Shown: positions 37,101 to 47,915 of the stretch, piece after piece | Layout: every line of letters starts with the position of its first letter | Numbering within the stretch: position 1 is the stretch's first letter | Assembly (NCBI RefSeq): GCF_009870125.1 | Contig: NC_046683.1 | Span: 6,696,001-6,760,000 of the forward strand | DNA from: Drosophila pseudoobscura | Lineage: Eukaryota > Arthropoda > Insecta > Diptera > Drosophilidae | Length of the DNA stretch: 64,000 nt | Reading direction: 5' to 3' | Made by a program: the position numbers and the translations under genes | Notes under the pieces: model-generated | The model's input: the letters and a program-made list of their open reading frames with translations, nothing else | Database searches by the model: none | What the model was told of the DNA's origin: nothing

Positions 37101-39726
37101 GCCGCAAAAACATTGGCGGGCGTGTTAAATGAAATGAAAAGCCAAACGCGCGACCGCGAAAATCAAACAACAATAAAAAATACCGTAGAGAGGGGAAGCC
37201 CGAGCCGGGCAACCGCAGAAAGGTGGCCGGCCACACTGGACCAGGCAAAATGCGATGGCAGCGAAAAAAATAACCCCGGCCCCCCCTCCCCCCTTTCACA
37301 CACATAACATCTACTCCCATGCAGTGACAACAACGGGGTTGGAGTGTCGATATTCTATGGACTATAGAAGACGCGCTACTCATTGACATGTCTCCAGTTC
37401 GATAGCTTATGTGGCCTGAAACATAAAGAAAACAGCATCTATTTAAATCAAACTCTTATATTTTGGCCAGACATCCTCTTGGAAATGGAAGCGCACTTCT
37501 TGCCCAAAAATATTTCGCTTGGAGAATGGAAAAATCTTGATTCTGACTGTTCCATGTTTTAGAATGTAGTAACTTCTTTCTATTACAACCGATCGAGGGC
37601 ACCGTTCATTCTATGGTCGCCCTTTCCCAACTTTAACCAAAGCTACACAAAGCTAGTATACCCTCTGCCTAAAATCCTCTGAGTATTAGGTATCGCAAAG
37701 AGTAAAAAAAATAGTAGTTAAACCCAATTTGTAATTTGTTTGGCAAATCGCGCGAATGGCGGTGAAGGACAACAACAAGAACGTCGAAAGCAACAGCAAC
37801 AAAGATAGAGAGAGCGAGAGGTGCAAAAACAACAGAAACAGGAAGCCACAAAGCTAAAAACAGTAAACGGTACCCGGGAAAACGGGTAAACGGTAAACCA
37901 ACTTCCGCCGGAATCCTTTCCCACACAAGTTTTCTGTGTGTGTCGGTGTGTGCTGTCGCGATGAGAAACGTGCTGATGCATAATCATTGGGGCCATTATC
38001 ATTTATTTCACTCAAAGGTGTCGTTGCTGCTGCTCCCTCCCTGCCCCACCCCCCACCCCCTCCACGGATGCGGATACCTGCAACAATCAAAAGCACACGC
38101 ACCAGGAGAAAAAGGCGCGAGCAAGCTTAGCTAATGCCACAGAAACTTTTGGGGCTCCACTGCACGATCGAACCAGCGAAAAGGCCACGAAACGTCACAA
38201 AACTTGGCCAAAAATGAACGTAACGAAACCTTCTATAAGACCAGAGGAGAATATCTTTTTGATTGGTGATTGTCTTATGTCAAAGATCTAGAAGAATAAC
38301 AGCCTTCAAAGTTGTAAACACTTGAACCACAGAACAACAATCAAAAATGCATCAAATCGTCAAGTGTAAAGCGACACCAAAATCCACCAACGATTAGCAA
38401 ATACCCCCGACAACAAGAGAAACAACAGCAGCAACGATTTTACTACCGCATCGCATCCACAGCAAACAGCGGACAAACAGCGTCCTCCTGCGTTCTGGAA
38501 ATGTATGAACCCAAAAACCACGGTAACCCACTCACCGAGGCCCAGACCCATACCAGGACCCCACACAAATCTCATCCGTCCCACTGGGGCAGGCTCTCAT
38601 GTACGGATGCTGCTCGCGATTTTCGCCTATTTGTTTAGGTCAAAACTATAAAAATCCAACAAACTATACTGAAATGAAATCAGAATAGAGCGAGACAAAC
38701 ATTTGCCATGCATACATCAGCTGAGGAAGAGTGAGCGGGAAATAATCAACAAAACAATAATTAAGTACAATCTCCCGCACACATATTGTTAGAGTACAAA
38801 ATCAGATATTAATTTATTGATATTGTGAGAGCGGACTATGCGGAGAGACCTCTGACCTCTTACCCCTGACCAGAGCATTTAATAAGCATTTATTGGTAAA
38901 TTCTTCCCGTAAAAAGGCTTATTTATGCTCCCCCAGTCCCCAAGGGCTTGTTATTCATAATTATCCGAACAAACAGCGAACAAGATCTTTTACTGATTCT
39001 ACGACGAAGTTTTCAAAGTCTTCAGATGATTCGCAACACTTGAGGGTAAAACATTCTACCAGTCTAGAAAACAATCTACATACACAACTATTCGGTTCAT
39101 AGATTTTCAGATTTAAGCCATCATAGTGCCCATTGAATATATGTATTTACAGTCAACATTCAATATTTTGAATCTCACAAAATCATTCTAAAACTAACTG
39201 TCGTCAGCAGAACAGCTCGGAGACGGAACAAAAATATTTATATTTTTTAAAAAAGGAATATCCGAAAAAAGATCCAAGCCGCTTGGAAGTAAAAGTCAAA
39301 TCATCAATAAACATATATATTTTTCTACCGGATAGCATAGTAAGTAAAGAAAAATGAATAACAGTCTGACATTTTACATAGTAAAACTTCCAACAATAGA
39401 TAAATAATAAATAGAGGACTGGATTCTAAACCAGGCAAAAAGTAAGTATAATTACCATAGCCTAACGCCTCTTACAGTGATCTCCGTATTCACAGTACTA
39501 TAGCCCAACCTCTCTTACAGTAATCGCAGTAATCAAGTAGAGATGAATCATAGGAAGTGCTGAAAATCATCAATCAAAGCAAGCTTGAAATAAATGAAAG
39601 ATATATGTCAATGTGCTAGTTTCTAAAAAGTCTCCAAAAATCATTCACGGCTGGACTTCAAACCAATAACATCTAACCCGGAAACATTTTTGTTTATCTT
39701 AAAGAAACCCATTGATAGTAACAAGG

Positions 39727-40240
39727 TAAGAACAATAACCATTGCATAACCATTGATTAGCTTGACATACCGCTCTCCTTCCTAATATTTAACTAGATGC
39801 TGCGACTTCCAGCTGTCTGTGTTCAGCAGCTGCGCTTTAACCAGCTTATTGCCGATCCCATGCCACAGAGCTCTTTGCCCATGCCGCAGAGCTCTTTGCC
39901 CGTGTCGCCCAAGGACATACGTCCTCGTGGGCCAGTTGTCGAGACGTATGAGGGCAAGCAAGAAAACCCAGACGATGCCGTGCTGCCGATGCCTCCTCAC
40001 AAACTCCCCCTGGACATATTGGGGGATTTGGCTAAGCTTGGGAAAAACATGCTGAATCTGAAGGAGATACTACAGGAAAAGAAGTTCGATTTCAAAGGGG
40101 CACTGATGATTGGAATGGATAACTTCAACGGACAGTTGCAGAAGCAAAAGGAAACTATAACTAAGACAACGGAGAGTGGGATTTTCAAGATGCAAAATGG
40201 CATTAAGCAAGCCATTGATTTATTGAAGCGTCGTTTCTAA
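39727..40240 (+). CDS. Small unrecognised protein, 147 residues, with probable 5' intron
   Basis: The reading frame runs from ATG at 39797 to TAA at 40240. I do not recognise it. It opens MLRLPAVCVQQLRFNQ, followed by a duplicated 8-residue unit (MPQSSLP MPQSSLP), a Pro-rich segment with KDIRPRGPVVETYEG, and a helical, Lys-rich C-terminal half (LDILGDLAKLGKNMLNLKEI, then GQLQKQKETITKTTE) ending in LKRRF. A GTAAGAAC donor at 39727 and a TTTAACTAG acceptor ending at 39796 suggest a 70-bp intron just before the ATG, so an upstream exon could supply a 5' leader or extra N-terminal residues, for example a signal peptide. An alternative acceptor (TGTGTTCAG) lies inside the frame. Small size, low complexity and lack of known domain suggest a young or fast-evolving gene. 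Confidence 0.6.
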
Positions 40241-43200
40241 TCAATTTGTTTGTTAATGTTTATTTTCTAAAATGTTTTCCATAAATTTCTTATTATATTT
40301 GAACAGTTAACAAAAAGTGTACTCATATTTTCGATTCCTCCAAAAAAATACATGTTAGAGTGAACAATGCTATTTTCAGCACACATTAATGTAACTAAAT
40401 GTTAAGTTCCTTGAGGTAAATCCTTCACAACAGCAACGGACCTAACCGACCTCACCGTAGGACTCCTTAGGTTACATCACTACATTTCACAATACATTAA
40501 TTAATTAAGAAACAGAACACTGTACGCGGTTCGACAGATATGACGATATCTAATTTGGGAGATTTGTAGGAACATTTTAAAAGATGATTTATAGATCAGC
40601 AGAGTGTGGGCTTGGGCACTTCTAGAAATGCTAGATCTCTTACAACCGTTAAGAAAGTAAAAAAGTAAAGTAAGAAAGTAAACGCGTTGATGCTACTTTG
40701 GGAAAGATATTGGCTATAACATTCACTATTGACGGTAAGAAATTGAGAACGAACGTAAGCATATTGAGCCAGTTTTCCCTGCCCTAAGGAATCTGTGTTT
40801 TCCAGCCCCAGCACCGATGCCTTGAGCTGCACAGCAGATTGGAGCAGCAGCCGAGACTCGACCGTAGTGTTACATTTACCAAGGATTTGGACACCCCAGA
40901 AGGACACACTGCTCGCGAAGCGAACAATTTAAATGTATTCGGGACATCTGGCCAGGCCCAAATCACAAAAGGTCGCCACAACAAACTGTCGCTGGAAGGA
41001 AGAACAACGGCGTTGCCCGAAAAAAAATGGAAATTCCAGCATTAAAATAAGTTTTTAAAACTAAGCAGCGCGGCTTATGTCACAGAGACCAGGGTATCCA
41101 TGGTGCAGCAACGCAGAGAGGGAAAAGCACAACCCAACCACACGACAGACAACATTTAGAATATAAATTTAGTTAAACAAATCTCGGACGAGGCTGTCCC
41201 AAAGGTATGACCACGATGAGCGTTAGAGCGGGTTGCCAGGGCTGCCACCGCCATGTGTGCAGCAATGGAACCTGGATACACTGCACTCAAATGGAAGAGT
41301 CGCTGAAAAGGCTAGAAGCCAAGATATATTCGAGATTTATCCTACATTTTCCAGATGTATGAGTTAGTTGTTTACTTCACCGATAAAATCATATTGTTCG
41401 ACACATTCACCTGCATATCTGCATAGATTCCTATCGCTTAGGTCCCCATAGAATGGGAATTCTTTGTCGCCGGGCCGTAGGGCAACAAAAGAACCGACCT
41501 CTAGACCTCCAGACCCCCAAAGTGCATTTCGCTTTGGTTTAGGGTTACGACCAGACCTCTTCTTCTCCACAATTTCCACAGCTGCATTTTCTTGTTTTGC
41601 TTCTTTATCTTTTTTCCATGTACAAGTATGTACATATGTAGGCTTCTTCTCGTTCTCCTGATCCTGCTGCTGGCCCCTCAACTCCATTCCCATTTCGCTG
41701 AAAAATGTCAAAATATAATTTTTGCGTGGATTTTCGCCAACCCAACAATAATAATCACAAAAAAAAAAAAAACACGAAAGGAAGACTCGTTTCGGGGACC
41801 GAAGCCTTAGATGCTCTAACAGATTCTTTGTTCAAATAAATATATGGTTTTTTAGGATTTGTTTATACCGAAAATAAATGCAACAATATTTCAGAAAAAG
41901 CTCTTCTGTGGAAAGAACCAAGCGGACATCAATGAAAACATTTTTCTAGTGCTCAGAAATGCATTATACTTAAAGGATCGAAAGGATGCAAAAAGGAATC
42001 AAAACTTACATTACCCTCTGCAAGGGCAACAAAAAGACACGGGGTAAGACGAAGAGAAGGAGTATGCCCCTCCTCAAAAAAAAAAGAAGCATTATATTAT
42101 TTTTGCAACTGCTGCCTGCTTCTTATCTCAGCCGCTGCGTCGTCGGTGGCACGTTAATGTGGCCTATGTGACAGAAGATGGAATGGCACGGCTGTGAGGC
42201 AAGGGCAGGGGCCTAGAAGGGGTAGCTCTGTGGGGAGAGCTGGGAGCATTGCATGTCCTACTGTGAGACATAATTTTTAATAATCTACAACACAGTCCCG
42301 GCCAAGGGCGGGATGGGGCATGGTGCCCGAAAATACGCGCATGCAAATGGCTTAATTTAATATATAATTATACCCTGTAAGGGCACAAAATCCTACAAAA
42401 TGGACGGCATACATCAGCTATATGTTCAGGGAGGATCATTGCATCCACAGATAGGTGTATTCAGATCTATTTTTTCTTCTAGATCTACATATATGTATAT
42501 AAAAGCAATCGCAACAGGCAAATACATGTAAATGTTTCGATCTACTAGTATATATGCATGTATTTATAAAGAACTGCATCATTCATTAATTCCATTTCAT
42601 TCCATTTCGATATATTTTCTGAGAGTATGCCCCATTCGACTAGCGGTTATAGCTCTACACCCACTCGAAAAGTGATTTTCTTGGTTTTGGTTGTTTCTCC
42701 TTGTTGCTGCTGCCACGTTTTTTATCGTGACTCCAAGATTGGCCAAAAGGTGTTAGGCATAAGATACCAGAGAGAGCGGCGCGGGAGGCCGGGCAGCTAC
42801 GAGTATGGGGAGTATGTATGGGGAAAATAGTCTTGTCTAAGCCCCAGATTGATGCCGCCTTGCCGCAAACCCAATCCCAGAGCTGTAATTAAATTATCAT
42901 GCCAACAGCATAAAATCCAACCCACACACATCCCACTCTGCACACGTGGATAGGATATCTGTGCTTGTGCCTCTGTCTGTGTGGTGCAGGTGCTGGGACG
43001 GGAACGGGGACGAGGACGGGGGTGCGGCAGCATGAGGCATTGTAATTCAAACAGGAGCCACAAACGCAACGGGTTAACATTAGCGCACTTTTATGGCCTC
43101 CCCAGGATAAGTGCGAGTATGTATTTACGTACATATGTAGTATGTGTATTCCACCGACCCATACCTTCCAGCGAGGCAGTGTCTCTGTTTTCTATGATTA

Positions 43201-44256
43201 GCTGGAAAATTTATGCCACCTGCAAAAGCCATTTTGCGGCAAGCAGTTAGAAAAGCAACAGCAGCGGCAGCAGCAAGAACAAATACAACATTTGCAGCTC
43301 CTACGGGGAAAAGCCGCCAGTATTTAACAAATTTTAGTATAACCAAACATATTATTTCCCTGGAAGCACTGATTGAAGAAAATTCACTAGAAAAAAAGGT
43401 GTTTCTTACAGCAGGACAATGTCTGAGAAACTGTTGCATCGTAACGGTGCAAAATAGGCGACTATTATATGCTGTTTATTTTCCAACAATTCTAAATAAA
43501 ATAAATAAAACCACATCAAAAACCAGTCATCAAGGGCACACCCATTCGGATAGTGTAATTTTGTGTCGAGATATAAGTTTACACTTTTCGAATTTACTTC
43601 TGTCAAATGGAATAGAAAGTTGCTCTTACTTCTGTGGGCTCCACAAAGAACCAGAACAAGACATTCCTTAGCTTAAGTGTCTGAACCAGTTTTCGGAATA
43701 CTGGGGCACACACTGGTCTAAAACGATATCGACTGATTTCTGCTGATATAACGACGGTCCTCTGTTGCTCTTCCTCTCTGCTGTACTCTCCCTCTGCTGT
43801 TGCAGCTTATCAGCTGTTCGCCGTCACTAACCGCTGTTCTTTCAATGGGCTAATTGGCCCACTCTTTCTTGCATCTATAGGCTAATAGGAGCCTCACATC
43901 AAGCCTCATCTAATCAAGTCTGGGCGTCCACTCTCCGCATCCACCATGCCAATGTAGGGAACATGTCGGGTTGTGAAGTAGATATACATATACCCAATAT
44001 ATACATCGAAAGATGATAGCTCCCACTCGATCCCAATGGGTCAGGTAGCAAAAACCTCCAAGGCGCAGTTCCTCCAGCACCATCTCAGCTCGATAATGAT
44101 CCCATCCCTGGGGGATGGCATACTGATCACATCCTTGGTGCACCGATCATATTCTTATTCTTTGGGGGAAAAATGGCGGCTCGACGATCTCAGATAAACC
44201 CACTACACGTAACGCTCATCGACAGACACAAGCGGGAGCCGTACGATCGACAAGTT
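40241..44256. other. Non-coding stretch
   Basis: No gene recognised. A plus-strand frame at 43213-43671 begins with an Ala-rich run and has no domain; it is not called. Also present are A runs near 41759 and 42078 and CATATGTA words. Confidence 0.5.
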
Positions 44257-44358
44257 TGTATACCCGATACTGTGAGGAAAGTGAATGTGTGTAACGCCCA
44301 GAAGGAAGCGTGTCCGAACCCATAAAGATCAGCATCAATAGCCGAGTCGATTGTCTGG
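44257..44358 (+). mobile_element. INE-1-like fragment
   Basis: A short piece of the same family as beside barren: TATACCCGATACTGTGAGG, GTGTGTAACGCCCAGAAGGA, AAAGATCAGCATCAATAGCC, GAGTCGA. Truncated at both ends. Confidence 0.7.
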
Positions 44359-45731
44359 CAAGGGTTTCCCTGCCAAATCTGCTGGATCAGTTCCCTTTGG
44401 GTGATTTAATCGGGTGAAACCAATGTTGTGTAGAAAAACTTGGATTCAATTAATTATGGATGTTTGCCAATGGTATACGAAGTTCTCTAGACGACATAGC
44501 CGCCTCTGACTGGCGGAGGGGCTCTCATTTAAATGAAAGCCGAGAGTCCAGAGAGACAGAGTGAAATGCCTGGGCTCCTCCTTCTTGGGGAGCATCTGTT
44601 GACCAAATGTGGACTTAGGACGTTATTTTAATTTTTAAAAACTGCTTTTAAAACGCGATAAAATATGTTGAAATGACGAGCACAAAGAAAGAAAAAAATT
44701 AAGCGAAGGAAAGGAGTGAAGAGTAACGACTGATAGTGAGAGAGAGAGGGGACGGCAGCATGTTACATACATACATATGTACTTAACCATTTACATGTGT
44801 ATGCGTATGTGATATATTTTATTCATAATAAAAAAACATACGAACAAATCCCAGAGTGAAAAAAACCCCAGAAAGATGGGTGAAACCCACGGCCCCAAAG
44901 CGGACAACCGAAGGCGAAGTGCAGCCACACTGCCAGGAAAAAAAGAGCTATGTGTGTGTAAAGCGTGCATTTACATAATGAAAGATGTAGCGATGTGTGT
45001 GTGTGTGTGTGCGGTGGGTTGATTGGGGTAGTCGAGGGGGACAGGGCAAAGGGATTAGCAGTGGGCGAAAGAGCTGAGAAAAAAAATTAAATTATAAAAT
45101 ATTGAAGCAAGTAAGAAATGCGCAAAAGGGGCCGGGGCCGGGGCCGGGCCGGGCCGGGGACAGCCGGACAGTCAAGCAGTGCAGCAAAAGAGTGGACGAA
45201 CAGCCGCGGGGCACTGCCACTGCTTGAGTGCGGTATGGCCACACTAACACACACGCACACAGAATTAATGTCCTTTTAGATACAAATGCAATTTATAAGC
45301 AGAACTCGTATGTGGTGCGGGGATGAGGGTGGAGTCGCCCCAAAAAATGCTTTCACATGGCTTCACATCACCCGCTCCCCTCCACCCACTCAACTGCCAC
45401 TTTTTTTGCCAACATAATTTTGAATAGCATTAAAATTATTAGCTACAAATAAATATAAAAAAAAATGAAGTAAGAGCAGAGACCAGAGGAAAAAAGAGCG
45501 GGAGTCGAGGAAGAGAGACTGGGAAGCCAGAGAGAAAAAAACGCGTGAGAGAAGGACTAGAAGTAGAGGAAAGAAATGGTCATCGTCATCCCATACCGAA
45601 ACGGACTGGAGCCGGTCCCACTCTCCCATCTTGCAACAAATGCGCATAATGAGCTCTGGTCAGCCGGCCTAGACGTGGAACGTGGGTGGTTGCCACCGAG
45701 ATTTACGCGCGACAACTTTTTCTTGGCCATA
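44359..45731. other. Non-coding stretch with G-rich tract
   Basis: No gene recognised. Contains GA runs near 44736-44750, a GT run near 44995-45011 and the GGGGCC-type tract at 45128-45159. Confidence 0.6.
45128..45159 (+). repeat. GGGGCC-type G-quadruplex tract
   Basis: Six consecutive runs of three to four G separated by CC: three GGGGCC units and then GGGCC units, ending in GGGG. This satisfies a G-quadruplex pattern with 2-nt loops in an otherwise AT-rich region. Confidence 0.75.
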
Positions 45732-45935
45732 TTTATACCCGGTACTCGAAGCGTACATGGGGTATATTCGATTTTTGGTGATATTGGATGTGTTTAACAC
45801 CCAGAAGGAAGCGTTTCCGACCCCATAAAGTATAATATACTTGCTCAGGATCAATAGCCGAGTCGATATACCCATGGTTGTCTGTCCGTCCATCTTGTTT
45901 GACGACTAGTTCTCAGAGACTAGTAGAGTCGCGGC
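45732..45935 (+). mobile_element. INE-1-like fragment
   Basis: Contains TTATACCCGGTACTCGAAG, GGGGTATATTCGATTTTTGG, AAGGAAGCGTTTCCGACCCC, CATAAAGTATAATATACTTG, AATAGCCGAGTCGATATACC, TTGTCTGTCCGTCCATC and an AGTAGAGTCGCGGCC end. It is more complete at its 5' side than the piece at 44257. Confidence 0.75.
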
Positions 45936-47201
45936 CTTTGCCGCTCGCGTTCTATTTTTTTTTTGGAATGGAACTTTGAGAACTTTGAGAATCAACACAC
46001 ATAAAGTATTGAGACTTTGACAAGAGGTTCTTATAAATATCACTGTGAGTGTACGAATGTACCATATCATTTTGTATCGCTTTATTCTACCAAATACGAG
46101 TATACGACTGAAAGTGCAGTCGATTGCCTGCCAGCTGCGTCCTAGCTGGTGTACTACGTAGACCACTTGGGGTCTCCTTCGCTGTCAATATGAGTCGTAT
46201 CTGCATCTATTTGATCAGCTTTCTTACATGTTTTCTTTGGGTAATCTTTCCATATCTTTCGGTTTGGTACTTTCTGTCCGTTCAATCTCCTTGCAATCTC
46301 TCCACTTGTACTCCTAAAACTTAGTTTAGGAACGAGCGGTTCGATCAGGTTGCACTAGAGTTTCCTTACGTACAGATACATTCACTTATATTTATGTATA
46401 TTCAATCAATATATGGAAGTAGCTGTGATTATAAAACAATCATCCAAGAAAAGCCCTAGACTTCATATTCATAGATGCTGTTTTAATACTTCCTCAAAAT
46501 ATCAAAAAATGCAACGTTACACCATTAATTTCTGATTAGAAATCACCAATCACATAGCTATTATTGATTCGAAATAACTCTACATTTTCATGTATTCCCC
46601 TAAGCAAAATTTATATGATTACTTTTCAAACTTAACTTTTTGCCTGAATATTATTATTTGCTATAAAAAACACAACAAAAATCTAGAAATCTACATTGTT
46701 TGCTTTTAAATAAATGGTTCTCCTATTTTCCATTTATATTTATTTCCAAATCAACCGTTGAATCACTAAATCCGGGGTCCTAAATCCACAATTAATCTGC
46801 TTCAAAAGGAAAAATTTGCTACAATCAGTATATGATCACATATGACAAGAGTATCCTTTGTTTCGGCAGCTGTTTCCCTCAATTTCTTTCACTGGATTTT
46901 CCTGCTTTTATCCGCCATCGGATATCGGCAGTAAATCCTCTTCGCAGGCGCGTTTACAAAATAATGTGGCCGCCGCAGGTCGTCTGCTGGGGGCTGCTTT
47001 TTAGTACATTTCACATCTCGCGCTGACCGCTAAGTGCGGCAGATGAAGCGGAAGTACACTTTCGTTGTTGGGATTACGATTACAAATTAAAATCAGTTTT
47101 ATTCTTGTTACATATCATGTTTGCTGTTGGTTTTGTATATCAGTTATTAAACGTAACTCTTAACTAGGCAAAAAAATAATAGATATCATATACGAATAGT
47201 T
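45936..47201. other. Non-coding stretch
   Basis: AT-rich, no gene recognised. Near its right end it probably contains the 3' untranslated sequence of the minus-strand ORF that ends at 47202. Confidence 0.5.
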
Positions 47202-47822
47202 TTAGGGGGGGATAGCGATAATCAGAGGGAGGACTGGGGAGGTGTGTTCACACGATGGCAGTTGCTCTGCTGCCAGCATTTGCTTGGGCCGTCGCTTGCG
47301 CCGTTTGCGAGCCTTGCGGCGCACCCGATCAAATTTACGTATGCGTTCGACAATGAAGTGCTTTAGGTCATCGCCCTCGTACTTGCGGCACGATACCGTG
47401 AATAGTATTAGCGAATTAAGGTAGAAAAAAAATCTTATATCATAGTCTTCCACTGAATTCTTATTTCCTGTCCCACCATTACTCTCCCTTTCGCGCTCCT
47501 GCTCCCTCCTCTGATAATAGTTGCTGTAGTTGTGTTTTCGCACTTTGGGACTGGGCGTTGGATCCTCATCGCTCTCCGATTGCCGACGATAGCGCTTGCC
47601 TGTGTGGTTCCACTCTTGCCGTAAATAGTCGTAAATGCTCATGTTCCTTATAATGATCGTATTGTTGTTGTTGCTGTTGTTGTTTCGATTGTTGCTGTTT
47701 GTATGAGGCGCCACATGCTGTAGATAGGGCCAACTGCCGCGTGCCACCTGCACGCGTGTTGGCAACGACTGATGGCTAGTTGTCGTTGTCTTTGTTGTTG
47801 TTGTTGTTGTTTGGGGCAGCAT
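47202..47822 (-). CDS. Basic, low-complexity protein, 206 residues, unrecognised
   Basis: The open frame on the minus strand extends to 47867, but its first in-frame ATG is at 47822 (MLPQ followed by a run of Thr/Lys). A later ATG at 47642 opens MSIYDYLRQEWNHTGKRYRR and may be the true start. Thr and Asn runs precede it, then an acidic/basic region (RRQSESDEDPTPSPKVRKHN). A short hydrophobic segment (FFFYLNSLILFTV, about residues 131-143) could be a membrane segment or unspliced intron sequence. After it comes a highly basic tail (VRRKARKRRKRRPK). The function is unknown. It begins only 93 bp after the stop of the EF-hand gene on the same strand, so it may share its transcript or have its promoter in the last exon. 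The composition beyond residue 61 looks coding; the N-terminal runs are less convincing. Confidence 0.5.
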   Translation of the reverse strand: MLPQTTTTTTKTTTTSHQSLPTRVQVARGSWPYLQHVAPHTNSNNRNNNSNNNNTIIIRNMSIYDYLRQEWNHTGKRYRRQSESDEDPTPSPKVRKHNYSNYYQRREQERERESNGGTGNKNSVEDYDIRFFFYLNSLILFTVSCRKYEGDDLKHFIVERIRKFDRVRRKARKRRKRRPKQMLAAEQLPSCEHTSPVLPLIIAIPP

Positions 47823-47915
47823 TGGCTCATTGTTGCATCGTGCATCGTGAACATGATGTTGTCTCACATTTTGTTGTTGTTCATGTGAGTATTCTACAGC
47901 AGTGACTGCAACACG

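Larger units (their letters stand above)
24732..39726. other. Long non-coding stretch with no recognised gene
   Basis: About 15 kb without an ORF I can support. Contents are a CAG/CAACAG run near 25950-25985, a 71-bp tandem duplication at 30301-30442, a cluster of GATTCGA/TCGAATC words near 30020-30095, CT tracts near 30656-30680, a cluster of AAGCAGT-type words near 32148-32235 and again near 35076-35170, a GT microsatellite at 34157-34185, and CATATGTAT palindromes (33050, 36195). Short TATA-like and splice-like strings occur but do not assemble into a gene. It could be intergenic or a large intron. Confidence 0.55.

Noticed and set aside
43213..43671. 152-residue plus-strand frame with Ala-rich start
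   Set aside because: The start is encoded by CAGCAG/GCAGCGGCAG repeats and the remainder has no recognisable domain. Possible but not supportable.
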